The notes: generated from the letters alone by a model not told the origin. A stretch of DNA of 64,000 nt from Eutreptiella sp. 'Long Island Sound 2002' (GCA_964036045.1 OZ038395.1:7584755-7648754), one strand, 5' to 3'. Shown: positions 1 through 14,193, counted from the stretch's first letter. Numbers and translations: made by a program.

Positions 1-3000
1 CAACACTGGACCAAATCTGCGTTGTGATGGGCTTGGGATTGGCATCAAAAGTGGACCAAATCAGCGTTGTGATGGGCTTGGGATTGGCATCAACAGTGGA
101 CCAAATCAGCGTTGTGATGGGCTTGGGATTGGCATCAACAGTGGACCACATCCGCGTTGTGATGGGCTTGGGATTGGCATCAACAGTGGACCAAATCAGC
201 GTTGCGGTGGGCTTGGGATTGGCATCAACAGTGGACCAAATCAGCGTTGTGGTGGGCTTGGGATTGGCATCAACAGTGGACCAAATCAGCGTTGTGATGG
301 GCTTGGGATTGGCATCAACAGTGGACCAAATCAGCGTTGTGATGGCTTGGGATTGGCATCAACAGTGGACCAAATCAGCATTGTGGTGGGCTTGGGATTG
401 GCATCACCAAATCAGCGTTGTGATGGGCTTGGGATTGGCATCAACAGTGGACCAAATCAGCGTTGTGATGGGCTTGGGATTGGCATCACCAAATCAGCGT
501 TGTGATTGGCTTGGGATTGGCATTACCAAATGAGCGTTGTGATGGGCTTGGGATTGGCATCAACAGTGGACCAAATCAGCGTTGTGATGGGCTTGGGATT
601 GGCATCAACAGTGGACCAAATCAGCGTTGTGGTGGGCTTGGGATTGGCATCAACAGTGGACCAAATCTGCGTTGTGGTGGGCTTGGGATTGGCATCAACA
701 GTGGACCAAATCTGCGTTGTGGTGGGCTTGGGATTGGCATCAACAAATCAGCGTTGTGATGGGCTTGGGATTGGCATCAACAGTGGACCAAATCAGCGTT
801 GTGATGGGCTTGGGATTGGCATCAACAGTGGACCAAATCTGCGTTGTGATGGGCTTGGGATTGGCATCAAAAGTGGACCAAATCAGCGTTGTGATGGGCT
901 TGGGATTGGCATCAACGGTGGACCAAATCAGCGTTGTGATGGGCTTGGGATTGGCATCAACAGTGGACCACATCCGCGTTGTGATGGGCTTGGGATTGGC
1001 ATCAACAGTGGACCAAATCAGCGTTGTGGTGGGCTTGGGATTGGCATCAACAGTGGACCAAATCAGCGTTGTGATGGGCTTGGGATTGGCATCAACAGTG
1101 GACCAAATCTGCGTTGTGGTGGGCTTGGGATTGGCATCAACAGTGGACCAAATCAGCATTGTGGTGGGCTTGGGATTGGCATCACCAAATCAGCGTTGTG
1201 ATGGGCTTGGGGTTGGCATCAACAGTGGACCAAATCAGCGTTGTGATGGGCTTGGGATTGGCATCACCAAATCAGCGTTGTGATTGGCTTGGGATTGGCA
1301 TTACCAAATGAGCGTTGTGATGGGCTTGGGATTGGCATCAACAGTGGACCAAATCAGCGTTGTGATGGGCTTGGGATTGGCATCAACAGTGGACCAAATC
1401 AGCGTTGTGGTGGGCTTGGGATTGGCATCATCAGTGGACCAAATCAGCGTTGTGATGGGCTTGGGATTGGCATCAACAGTGGACCAAATCTGCGTTGTGG
1501 TGGGCTTGGGATTGGCATCAAAAGTGGACCAAATCAGCGTTGTGATGGGCTTGGGATTGGCATCACCAAATCAGCGTTGTGATGGGCTTGGGATTGGCAT
1601 CAACAGTCGACCAAATCAGCGTTGTGATGGGCTTTGGATTGGCATCAACAGTGGACCAAATCAGCGTTGTGGTGGGCTTGGGATTGGCATCAACAGTGGA
1701 CCAAATCAGCGTTGTGATGGGCTTGGGATTGGCATCAACAGTGGACCAAATCTGCGTTGTGATGGGCTTGGGATTGGCGTCAAAAGTGGACCAAATTAGC
1801 GTTGTGATGGGCTTGGGATTGGCATCAACAGTGGACCAAATCAGCGTTGTGATGGGCTTGGGATTGGCATCAACAGTGGAACAAATCTGCGTTGTGATGG
1901 GCTTGGGATTGGCATCAACAGTGGACCAAATCAGCATTGTGATGGGCTTGGGATTGGCATCAACAGTGGACCAAATCAGCGTTGTGATGGGCTTGGGATT
2001 GGCATCAACAGTGGACCAAATCAGCGTTGTGATGGGCTTGGGATTGGCATCAACAGTGGACCAAATCAGCGTTGTGGTGGGCTTGGGATTGGCATCAACA
2101 GTGGACCAAATCAGCGTTGTGATGGGCTTGGGATTGGCATCAACAGTGGACCAAATCTGCGTTGTGGTGGGCTTGGGATTGGCATCAACAGTGGACCAAA
2201 TCAGCGTTGTGATGGGCCTGGGGTTGGCATCAACAAATCAGCGTTGTGGTGGGCTTGGGATTGGCATCAACAGTCGACCAAATCAGCGTTGTGATGGGCT
2301 TGGGATTGGCATCAACAATGGACCAAATCAGCGTTGTGGTGGGCTTGGGATTGGCATCAACAGTGGACCAAATCAGCGTTGTGATGGGCTTGGGATTGGC
2401 ATCAACACTGGACCAAATCTGCGTTGTGATGGGCTTGGGATTGGCATCAAAAGTGGACCAAATCAGCGTTGTGATGGGCTTGGGATTGGCATCAACGGTG
2501 GACCAAATCAGCGTTGTGATGGGCTTGGGATTGGCATCAACAGTGGACCACATCCGCGTTGTGATGGGCTTGGGATTGGCATCAACAGTGGACCAAATCT
2601 GCGTTGTGGTGGGCTTGGGATTGGCATCAACAGTGGACCAAATCAGCGCTGTGGTGGGCTTGGGATTGGCATCAACAGTGGACCAAATCAGCGTTGTGAT
2701 GGGCTTGGGATTGGCATCAACAGTGGACCAAATCTGCGTTGTGATGGGCTTGGGATTGGCATCAACAGTGGACCAAATCAGCGTTGTGGTGGGCTTGGGA
2801 TTGGCATCACCAAATCAGCGTTGTGATGGGCTTGGGATTGGCATCAACAGTGGACCAAATCAGCGTTGTGATGGGCTTGGGATTGGCATCACCAAATCAG
2901 CGTTGTGATTGGCTTGGGATTGGCATTACCAAATGAGCGTTGTGATGGGCTTGGGATTGGCATCAACAGTGGACCAAATCAGCGTTGTGATGGGCTTGGG

Positions 3001-6000
3001 ATTGGCATCAACAGTGGACCAAATCAGCGTTGTGGTGGGCTTGGGATTGGCATCATCAGTGGACCAAATCAGCGTTGTGATGGGCTTGGGATTGGCATCA
3101 ACAGTGGACCAAATCTGCGTTGTGGTGGGCTTGGGATTGGCATCAACAGTGGACCAAATCAGCGTTGTGATGGGCTTGGGATTGGCATCACCAAATCAGC
3201 GTTGTGATGGGCTTGGGATTGGCATCAACAGTCGACCAAATCAGCGTTGTGATGGGCTTGGGATTGGCATCAACAGTGGACCAAATCAGCGTTGTGGTGG
3301 GCTTGGGATTGGCATCAACAGTGGACCAAATCAGCGTTGTGATGGGCTTGGGATTGGCATCAACAGTGGACCAAATCTGCGTTGTGATGGGCTTGGGATT
3401 GGCATCAAAAGTGGACCAAATCAGCGTTGTGATGGGCTTGGGATTGGCATCAACAGTGGACCAAATCGGCGTTGTGATGGGCTTGGGATTGGCATCAACA
3501 GTGGACCAAATCAGCGTTGTGATGGGCTTGGGATTGGCATCAACAGTGGACCAAATCAGCATTGTGGTGGGCTTGGGATTGGCATCAAAATTGGACCAAA
3601 TGAGCGTTGTGATTGGCTTGGGATTGGCATCAACAGTGGACCAAATCAGCGTTGTGATGGGCTTGGGATTGGCATCAACAGTGGACCAAATCTGCGTTGT
3701 GATGGGCTTGGGATTGGCATCAACAGTGGACCAAATCAGCGTTGTGGTGGGCTTGGGATTGGCATCACCAAGGCAGCATTGTGATGGGCTTGGGATTGGC
3801 ATCAACAGTGGACCAAATCAGCGTTGTGATGGGCTTGGGATTGGCATCAACAGTGGACCAAATCAGCGTTGTGATGGGCTTGGGATTGGCATCAATAGTG
3901 GACCAAATCAGCGTTGTGATGGGCTTGGGATTGGCATCAACAGTGGACCAAATCAGCGTTGTGATGGGCTTGGGATTGGCATCAACAGTGGACCAAATCA
4001 GCGTTGTGGTGGGCTTGGGATTGGCATCAACAGTGGACCAAATCAGCGTTGTGGTGGGCTTGGGATTGGCATCAACAGTGGACCAAATCAGCATTGTGGT
4101 GGGCTTGGGATTGGCATCAACAGTGGACCAAATCAGCGTTGTGGTGGGCTTGGGATTGGCATCAACAGTGGACCAAATCAGCGTTGTGATGGGCTTGGGA
4201 TTGGCATCAACAGTGGACCAAATCAGCGTTGTGGTGGGCTTGGGATTGGCATCAACAGTGGACCAAATCAGCGTTGTGGTGGGCTTGGGATTGGCATCAC
4301 CAAATCAGCGTTGTGATGGGCTTGGGATTGGCATCAACAGTGGACCAAATCAGCGTTGTGATGGGCTTGGGATTGGCATCAAAATTGGACCAAATGAGCG
4401 TTGTGATGGGCTTGGGATTGGCATCAACAGTGGACCAAATCAGCGTTGTGATGGGCTTGGGATTGGCATCAACAGTGGACCAAATCAGCGTTGTGATGGG
4501 CTTGGGATTGGCATCAACAGTGGACCAAATCAGCGTTGTGGTGGGCTTGGGATTGGCATCAACAGTGGACCAAATCAGCGTTGTGGTGGGCTTGGGATTG
4601 GCATCAACAGTGGACCAAATCAGCGTTGTGATGGGCTTGGGATTGGCATCAACAGTGGACCAAATCTGCGTTGTGGTGGGCTTGGGATTGGCATCAACAG
4701 TGGACCAAATCAGCGTTGTGGTGGGCTTGGGATTGGCATCACCAAATCAGCGTTGTGATGGGCTTGGGATTGGCATCAACAGTGGACCAAATCAGCGTTG
4801 TGGTGGGCTTGGGATTGGCATCACCAAATTAGCGTTGTGATGGGCTTGGGATTGGCATCACCAAATCAGCTTTGTGATTGGCTTGGGATTGGCATTACCA
4901 AATGAGCGTTGTGATGGGCTTGGGATTGGCATCAACAGTGGACCAAATCAGCGTTGTGATGGGCTTGGGATTGGCATCAACAGTGGACCCAATCAGCGTT
5001 GTGGTGGGCTTGGGATTGGCATCATCAGTGGACCAAATCAGCGTTGTGATGGGCTTGGGATTGGCATCAACAGTGGACCAAATCAGCGTTGTGGTGGGCT
5101 TGGGATTGGCATCAACAGTGGACCAAATCAGCGTTGTGATGGGCTTGGGATTGGCATCAACAGTGGACCAAATCAGCGTTGTGGTGGGCTTGGGATTGGC
5201 ATCAACAGTGGACCAAATCAGCGTTGTGATGGGCTTGGGATTGGCATCAACAGTGGACCAAATCTGCGTTGTGGTGGGCTTGGGATTGGCATCAACAGTG
5301 GACCAAATCAGCGTTGTGGTGGGCTTGGGATTGGCATCACCAAATCAGCGTTGTGATGGGCTTGGGATTGGCATCAACAGTGGACCAAATCAGCGTTGTG
5401 ATGGGCTTGGGATTGGCATCACCAAATCAGCGTTGTGATTGGCTTGGGATTGGCATTACCAAATGAGCGTTGTGATGGGCTTGGGATTGGCATCAACAGT
5501 GGACCAAATCAGCGTTGTGGTGGGCTTGGGATTGGCATCATCAGTGGACCAAATCAGCGTTGTGATGGGCTTGGGATTGGCATCAACAGTGGACCAAATC
5601 TGCGTTGTGGTGGGCTTGGGATTGGCATCAACAGTGGACCAAATCAGCGTTGTGCTGGGCTTGGGATTGGCATCACCAAATCAGCGTTGTGATGGGCTTG
5701 GGATTGGCATCAACAGTCGATCAAATCAGCGTTGTGATGGGCTTGGGATTGGCATCAACAGTGGACCAAATCAGCGTTGTGGTGGGCTTGGGATTGGCAT
5801 CAACAGTGGACCAAATCAGCGTTGTGATGGGCTTGGGATTGGCATCAACAGTGGACCAAATCTGCGTTGTGATGGGCTTGGGATTGGCATCAACAGTGGA
5901 CCAAATCAGCGTTGTGATGGGCTTGGGATTGGCATCAACAGTGGACCAAATCAGCGTTGTGATGGGCTTGGGATTGGCATCAACAGTGGACCAAATCTGC

Positions 6001-9000
6001 GTTGTGATGGGCTTGGGATTGGCATCAACAGTGGACCAAATCAGCATTGTGGTGGGCTTGGGATTGGCATCAAAATTGGACCAAATCAGCGTTGTGATGG
6101 GCTTGGGATTGGCATCAACAGTGGACCAAATCTGCGTTGTGGTGGGCTTGGGATTGGCATCAACAGTGGACCAAATCAGCGTTGTGATGGGCTTGGGATT
6201 GGCATCAACAGTGGACCAAATCTGCGTTGTGATGGGCTTGGGATTGGCATCAACAGTGGACCAAATCTGCGTTGTGATGGGCTTGGGATTGGCATCACCA
6301 AGGCAGCATTGTGATGGGCTTGGGATTGGCATCAACAGTGGACCAAATCAGCGTTGTGATGGGCTTGGGATTGGCATCAACAGTGGACCAAATCAGCGTT
6401 GTGATGGGCTTGGGATTGGCATCAACAGTGGACCAAATCAGCGTTGTGATGGGCTTGGGATTGGCATCAACAGTGGACCAAATCTGCGTTGTGATGGGCT
6501 TGGGATTGGCTTCAAAAGTGGACCAAATCAGCGTTGTGATGGGCTTGGGATTGGCATCAACAGTGGACCAAATCAGCGTTGTGATGGGCTTGGGATTGGC
6601 ATCAACAGTGGACCAAATCAGCGTTGTGATGGGCTTGGGATTGGCATCAACAGTGGACCAAATCAGCGTTGTGATGGACTTGGGATTGGCATCAACAGTG
6701 GACCAAATCAGCGTTGTGATGGGCTTGGGATTGGCATCAACAGTGGACCAAATCAGCGTTGTGATGGGCTTGGGATTGGCATCAACAGTGGACCAAATCA
6801 GCATTGTGGTGGGCTTGGGATTGGCATCAACAGTGGACCAAATCAGCATTGTGATGGGCTTGGGATTGGCATCAACAGTGGACCAAATCAGCATTGTGGT
6901 GGGCTTGGGATTGGCATCAACAGTGGACCAAATCAGCGTTGTGATGGGCTTGGGATTGGCATCAACAGTGGACCAAATCAGCGTTGTGATGGGCTTGGAA
7001 TTGGCATCAAAAGTGGACCAAATCAGCGTTGTGATGGGCTTGGGATTGGCATCAACAGTGGACCAAATCAGCGTTGTGATGGGCTTGGGATTGGCATCAA
7101 CAGTGGACCAAATCTGCGTTGTGATGGGCTTGGGATTGGCATCAACAGTGGACCACATCCGCGTTGTGATGGGCTTGGGATTGGCATCAACAGTGGACCA
7201 AATCTGCGTTGTGATGGGTTGGGATTGGCATTACCAAATTGGCGTTGTGATGGGCTTGGGATTGGCATCAACAGTGGACCAAATCAGCGTTGTGATGGGC
7301 TTGGGATTGGCATCAACGGTGGACCAAATCTGCGTTGTGATGGGCTTGGGATTGGCATCAACAGTGGACCAAATCAGCATTGTGGTGGGCTTGGGATTGG
7401 CATCAACAGTGGACCAAATCTGCGTTGTGATGGGCTTGGGATTGGCATCAACAGTGGACCAAATCAGCGTTGTGGTGGGCTTGGGATTGGCATCAACAGT
7501 GGACCAAATCAGCGTTGTGATGGGCTTGGGATTGGCATCCCCAAGTCAGCGTTGTGATGGGCTTGGGATTGGCATTAACAGTCGACCAAATCAGCGTTGT
7601 GATGGGCTTGGGATTGGCATCATTAGTGGACCAAATCAGCGTTGTGATGGGCTTGGGATTGGCATCAACAGTGGACCAAATCAGCGTTGTGATGGGCTTG
7701 GGATTGGCATCAACAGTGGACCACATCCGCGTTGTGATGGGCTTGGGATTGGCATCAAAAGTGGACCAAATCAGCGTTGTGATGGGCTTGGGATTGGCAT
7801 CAACAGTGGACCAAATCAGCGTTGTGATGGGCTTGGGATTGGCATCAACAGTGGACCAAATCAGCGTTGTGATGGGCTTGGGATTGGCATCAACAGAGGA
7901 CCAAATCAGCATTGTGGTGGGCTTGGGATTGGCATCAACAGTGGACCAAATCAGCGTTGTGATGGGCTTGGGATTGGCATCAACAGTGGACCAAATCAGC
8001 GTTGTGATGGGCTTGGGATTGGCATCAACAGTGGACCAAATCTGCGTTGTGATGGGCTTGGGATTGGCATCAACAGTGGACCAAATCTGCGTTGTGATGG
8101 GCTTGGGATTGGCATCACCAAGGTAGCATTGTGATGGGCTTGGGATTGGCATCAACAGTGGACCAAATCAGCATTGTGATGGGCTTGGGATTGGCATCAA
8201 CAGTGGACCAAATCTGCGTTGTGATGGGCTTGGGATTGGCATCAATAGTGGACCAAATCAGCGTTGTGATGGGCTTGGGATTGGCATCAACAGTGGACCA
8301 AATATGCGTTGTTGTGGGCTTGGGATTGGCATCAACAGTGGACCAAATCAGCGTTGTGATGGGCTTGGGATTGGCATCAACAGTGGACCAAATCAGCGTT
8401 GTGATGGGCTTGGGATTGGCATCAACAGTGGACCAAATCAGCGTTGTGATGGGCTTAGGATTGGCATCAACAGTGGACCAAATCAGCATTGTGGTGGGCT
8501 TGGGATTGGCATCAACAGTGGACCAAATCAGCGTTGTGATGGGCTTGGGATTGGCATCAACAGTGGACCAAATCAGCGTTGTGATGGGCTTGGGATTGGC
8601 ATCAACAGTGGACCAAATCAGCGTTGTGATGGGCTTGGGATTGGCATCAACAGTGGACCAAATCAGCGTTGTGATGGGCTTAGGATTGGCATCAACAGAG
8701 GACCAAATCAGCATTGTGGTGGGCTTGGGATTGGCATCAACAGTGGACCAAATCAGCGTTGTGATGGGCTTGGGATTGGCATCAACAGTGGACCAAATCG
8801 GCGTTGTGATGGGCTTGGGATTGGCATCAACAGTGGACCAAATTTGCGTTGTGATGGGCTTGGGATTGGCATCACCAAGGTAGCATTGTGATGGGCTTGG
8901 GATTGGCATCAACAGTGGACCAAATCAGCATTGTGATGGGCTTGGGATTGGCATCAACCGTGGACCAAATCTGCGTTGTGATGGGCTTGGGATTGGCATC

Positions 9001-12000
9001 AATAGTGGACCAAATCAGCGTTGTGATGGGCTTGGGATTGGCATCAACAGTGGACCAAATCAGCGTTGTGATGGGCTTGGGATTGGCATCAACAGTGGAC
9101 CAAATCAGCGTTGTGATGGGCTTGGGATTGGCATCAACAGTGGACCAAATCAGCGTTGTGGTGGGCTTGGGATTGGCATCAACAATGGACCAAATCAGCG
9201 TTGTGATGGGCTTGGTATTGGCATCAACAGTGGACCAAATCCGCGTTGTGATGGGCTTGGGATTGGCATCAACAGTGGACCAAATCAGCGTTGTGATGGG
9301 CTTGGGATTGGCATCAATAGTGGACCAAATCAGCGTTGTGATGGGCTTGGGATTGGCATCAACAGTGGACCAAATCAGCGTTGTGATGGGCTTGGGATTG
9401 GCATCAACAGTGGACCAAATCAGCGTTGTGATGGGCTTGGGATTGGCATCAACAATGGACCAAATCAGCGTTGTGGTGGGCTTGGGATTGGCATCAACAA
9501 TGGACCAAATCAGCGTTGTGATGGGCTTGGGATTGGCATCAACAGTGGACCAAATCCGCGTTGTGATGGGCTTGGGATTGGCATCAACAATGGACCAAAT
9601 CAGCGTTGTGATGGGCTTGGGATTGGCATCAACAGTGGACCAAATCAGCGTTGTGATGGGCTTGGGATTGGCATCAACAGTGGACCAAATCAGCGTTGTG
9701 ATGGGCTTGGGATTGGCATCAACAATGGACCAAATCTGCGTTGTGATGGGCTTGGGATTGGCATCAACAGTGGACCAAATCAGCGTTGTGATGGGCTTGG
9801 GATTGGCATCAACAGTGGACCAAATCAGCGTTGTGATGGGCTTGGGATTGGCATCAACAGTGGACCAAATCAGCGTTGTGATGGGCTTGGGATTGGCATC
9901 AACAGTGGACCAAATCAGCGTTGTGATGGGCTTGGGATTGGCATCAACAGTGGACCACATCCGCGTTGTGGTGGGCTTGGGATTGGCATCAAAAGTGGAC
10001 CAAATCAGCGTTGTGATGGGCTTGGGATTGGCATCAACAGTGGACCAAATCAGCGTTGTGGTGGGCTTGGGATTGGCATCAACAGTGGACCAAATCAGCA
10101 TTGTGATGGGCTTGGGATTGGCATCAACAGTGGACCAAATCAGCGTTGTGATGGGCTTGGGATTGGCATCAACAGTGGGCCAAATCTGCGTTGTGATGGG
10201 CTTGGGATCGGCATCACCAAATCAGCGTTGTGATGGGCTTGGGATTGGCATCAACAGTGGACCAAATCAGCGTTGTGATGGGCTTGGGATTGGCATCAAC
10301 AGTGGACCAAATCTGCGTTGTGATGGGCTTGGGATTGGCATCAAAAGTGGACCAAATCAGCGTTGTGATGGGCTTGGGATTGGCATCACCAAGGCAGCAT
10401 TGTGATGGGCTTGGGATTGGCATCAACAGTGGACCAAATCAGCGTTGTGATGGGCTTGGGATTGGCATCAAAAGTGGACCAAATTAGCGTTGTGATGGGC
10501 TTGGGATTGGCATCAACAGTGGACCAAATCAGCGTTGTGATGGGCTTGGGATTGGCATCAACAGTGGACCAAATCAGCGTTGTGATGGGCTTGGGATTGG
10601 CATCAACAGTGGACCACATCCGCGTTGTGATGGGCTTGGGATTGGCATCAACAGTGGACCAAATCTGCGTTGTGGTGGGCTTGGGATTGGCATTACCAAA
10701 TTGGCGTTGTGATGGGCTTGGGATTGGCATTACCAAATCAGCATTGTGATGGGCTTGGGATTGGCATCAACAGTGGACCAAATCAGCGTTGTGATGGGCT
10801 TGGGATTGGCATCAACAGTGGACCAAATCAGCGTTGTGGTGGGCTTGGGATTGGCATCAACAGTGGACCAAATCAGCGTTGTGATGGGCTGGGGATTGGC
10901 ATCAACAGTGGACCAAATCTGCGTTGTTGTGGGCTTGGGATTGGCATCAACAGTGGACCAAATCAGCGTTGTGATGGGCTTGGGATTGGCATCACCAAAT
11001 CAGCGTTGTGATGGGCTTGGGATTGGCATCAACAGTCGACCAAATCTGCGTTGTGATGGGCTTGGGATTGGCATCATCGGTGGACCAAATCAGCGTTGTG
11101 ATGGGCTTGGGATTGGCATCAACAGTGGACCAAATCAGCGTTGTGATGGGCTTGGGATTGGCATCAACAGTGGACCAAATCTGCGTTGTGATGGGCTTGG
11201 GATTGGCATCAACAGTGGACCAAATCAGCGTTGTGATGGGCTTGGGATTGGCATCAACAGTGGACCAAATCAGCGTTGTGATGGGCTTGGGATTGGCATC
11301 AACAGTGGACCAAATCAGCGTTGTGATGGGCTTGGGATTGGCATCAACAGTGGACCAAATCAGCATTGTGGTGGGCTTGGGATTGGCATCAAAAGTGGAC
11401 CAAATCAGCGTTGTGATGGGCTTGGGATTGGCATCAACAGTGGACCAAATCAGCGTTGTGATGGGCTTGGGATTGGCATCAACAGTGGACCAAATCTGCG
11501 TTGTGATGGGCTTGGGATTGGCATCAACAGTGGACCAAATCTGCGTTGTGATGGGCTTGGGATTGGCATCACCAAGGCAGCATTGTGATGGGCTTGGGAT
11601 TGGCATCAACAGTGGACCAAATCAGCGTTGTGATGGGCTTGGGATTGGCATCAACAGTGGACCAAATCAGCGTTGTGATGGGCTTGGGATTGGCATCAAC
11701 AGTGGACCAAATCTGCGTTGTGATGGGCTTGGGATTGGCATCAACAGTGGACCACATCCGCGTTGTGGTGGGCATGGGATTGGCATCAACAGTGGACCAA
11801 ATCAGCATTGTGATGGGCTTGGGATTGGCATCAACAGTGGACCAAATCAGCGTTGTGATGGGCTTGGGATTGGCATCAACAGTGGACCAAATCTGCGTTG
11901 TGATGGGCTTGGGATTGGCATCAAAAGTGGACCAAATCAGCGTTGTGATGGGCTTGGGATTGGCATCAACAGTGGACCAAATCAGCGTTGTGATGGGCTT

Positions 12001-13206
12001 GGGATTGGCATCAACAGTGGACCAAATCAGCGTTGTGATGGGCTTGGGATTGGCATCAACAGTGGACCAAATCAGCATTGTGGTGGGCTTGGGATTGGCA
12101 TCAAAAGTGGACCAAATCAGCGTTGTGATGGGCTTGGGATTGGCATCAACAGTGGACCAAATCAGCGTTGTGATGGGCTTGGGATTGGCATCAACAGTGG
12201 ACCAAATCTGCGTTGTGATGGGCTTGGGATTGGCATCAACAGTGGACCAAATCTGCGTTGTGATGGGCTTGGGATTGGCATCACCAAGGCAGCATTGTGA
12301 TGGGCTTGGGATTGGCATCAACAGTGGACCAAATCAGCATTGTGATGGGCTTGGGATTGGCATCAACAGTGGACCAAATCAGCGTTGTGATGGGCTTAGG
12401 ATTGGCATCAACAGTGGACCAAATCAGCGTTGTGATGGGCTTGGGATTGGCATCAACAGTGGACCAAATCAGCGTTGTGATCGGCTTGGGATTGGCATCA
12501 ACAGTGGACCAAATCAGCGTTGTGATGGGCTTGGGATTGGCATCAACAGTGGACCAAATCAGCGTTGTGATGGGCTTGGGATTGGCATCAACAGTGGACC
12601 AAATCAGCGTTGTGATGGGCTTGGGATTGGCATCAACAGTGGACCAAATCAGCGTTGTGATGGGCTTGGGATTGGCATCAACAGTGGACCAAATCTGCGT
12701 TGTGATGGGCTTGGGATTGGCATCAACAGTGGGCCAAATCTGCGTTGTGATGGGCTTGGGATTGGCATCAACAGTGGACCAAATCAGCGTTGTGATGGGC
12801 TTGGGATTGGCATCAACAGTGGACCAAATCTGCGTTGTGATGGGCTTGGGATTGGCATCAACAGTGGACCAAATCAGCGTTGTGATGGGCTTGGGATTGG
12901 CATCAACAGTGGACCACATCCGCGTTGTGGTGGGCTTGGGATTGGCATCAACAGTGGACCAAATCAGCATTGTGATGGGCTTGGGATTGGCATCAACAGC
13001 GGACCAAATCTGCGTTTTGATGGGCTTGGGATTGGCATCAACAGTGGACCAAATCAGCGTTGTGATGGGCTTGGGATTGGCATCAACAGTGGACCAAATC
13101 AGCGTTGTGGTGGGCTTGGGATTGGCATCAACAGTGGACCAAATCAGCGTTGTGGTGGGCTTGGGATTGGCATCAACAGTGGACCAAATCAGCGTTGTGA
13201 TGGGCT
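1..13206. repeat. 45-bp minisatellite array (about 290 units)
   Basis: A head-to-tail array fills the first 13.2 kb and runs off the left edge. The unit is 45 bp, containing gatgggcttgggattggcat followed by caacagtggaccaaatcagc. Because 45 is a multiple of 3 and the unit lacks stops in several frames, long spurious ORFs appear on both strands, for example the 15-residue repeat GLGLASTVDQISVVM. Variation is concentrated at a few sites: gtgatgg/gtggtgg, atcagc/atctgc, and aacagtgga/aaaagtgga. A shorter 37-bp unit lacking 8 bp (ggcatcaccaaatcagc) recurs and shifts the frame, so no single frame stays open. Marker variants such as caccaaggcagcattgtg (near 3768, 6296, 10386, 11570, 12283) recur at irregular intervals of about 0.7-2.5 kb, which indicates higher-order repeat structure. 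I read it as non-coding satellite, not a repeat protein. Confidence 0.95.
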
Positions 13207-13292
13207 TTGAACAAAGAAAACAGATAATACTCTGGTCAGACAGCCAGGGAGTCAACCTTCCACGGATCACAAACAACACCAATTTGGGCTGG
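13207..13292. other. Satellite/LINE junction segment
   Basis: The 45-bp repeat stops in mid-unit after gtgatgggcttt and unique sequence begins. I see no gene, terminal repeat or target-site duplication here. It is the point where the minus-strand LINE relic loses the rest of its second ORF. Confidence 0.5.
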
Positions 13293-13442
13293 TCAGATTT
13301 GAGGCATTGTCAGAAAGGACCAATTTGGGCCTGTTGGTGTGCTGCAAATACTGTTTTCATGTGAAATTTGGGATGGTTCAGAATGTGCTGTATTGAGACA
13401 TGCCATGCATAATGGCACGCATTGCCCACCTTTGCCCACCTT

Positions 13443-13466
13443 TGGCCCCGGGTGCGGGTGTATGTC
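13443..13466 (-). other. Second, degenerate 2A-like motif DIHPHPGP
   Basis: About 130 bp downstream of the canonical motif, in another minus-strand frame after two C-runs, the translation reads LLERCGDIHPHPGPKVGKGG. The spacing and the D-I-x-P-x-P-G-P skeleton echo 2A, but Glu and Asn of the ExNPGP core are both replaced by His. Asn is considered essential for skipping, so this copy should be inactive. It may be a decayed duplicate, or the original start of ORF2. Confidence 0.45.
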
Positions 13467-13599
13467 CCCACACCGTTCCAGCAATCGCGGAGGCCCTGCC
13501 GCAGGGGGGGGGGGGGGGCAGCCCATTCCTTCAAGGGGGGGGGGGGAACGACAGGAGGGTCGTCAAGAGGGCCGCCCATAGTATACAGAAAGAGGCGCT

Positions 13600-13623
13600 G
13601 GGGCCTGGGTTCGGCTCAACGTC
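13600..13623 (-). other. 2A-type ribosome-skipping motif DVEPNPGP
   Basis: The minus-strand frame that enters from ORF1 reads …SILTCGDVEPNPGP|SASF…. This matches the 2A consensus D-[VI]-E-x-N-P-G-P exactly, with a hydrophobic stretch upstream (GGLMLLSVGF) as in LINE 2A contexts. In known 2A peptides translation skips the Gly-Pro bond and releases the upstream protein. Here it would separate an ORF1-derived product from an ORF2-derived one. The copy is probably dead because of flanking stops and frame breaks, so the motif is a fossil of that arrangement. Confidence 0.7.
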
Positions 13624-14193
13624 CCCGCAGGTTAGGATGGAGGGTGGAAAGCCCACCGAGAGCAGCATCAGGCCTCCTGCGTTGAAAAACACTGGCAAGC
13701 GGGCTACTACAGGTGGACTATCAGGGGGCAGTGGCACACAGCCAGTGCCCGTTTGCGCCCGCGACGGCGAGCGGCCCTCAAGGGGCCCTTTGCTGTAGAA
13801 TACATGCACGGGCAGGGGCTCGGAGCCAGTGCCCAAACGCTTTAGTGAGGGCAGAGGTGAGGGCAAGGGCTGGCTATCTGGTAACCACCCCCAGGTCATT
13901 GAGCTGGGCCTGGACAGCGCCCCGGCAGGCCCAGTACCGGTGTACCCCGCGCTCCAGAAGTGCTCGCTCGGCCCGAACACGCAGCCAGTGCATCCCCTGC
14001 CCGCCCACGGCAGCACTGCCCTGCTCCGGCGCTCTTGAGGAGGTCCTTGGCCAATAGGGCAGCACCCGTGTCGTCCAGCGCATCGTTGCGGTTGCCGCGG
14101 GTCCCGGGAGTCCCGTGATCTTCTCAAGCCGCAGTGCCTCCACCTGTAGAGGGGAGGCCAGGCAGGGGCGCTGTACTGCCACAGTGGGGGGGG

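Noticed and set aside
1-13206. CRISPR-like array
   Set aside because: There are no unique spacers; the whole 45-bp unit repeats.
24-13364. Long repeat-protein ORFs (up to 650 codons) on both strands of the first 13 kb
   Set aside because: They come from a stop-free 45-bp unit. The 37-bp variant shifts the frame repeatedly, opposite strands are equally open, and the variable sites show no codon-position bias.
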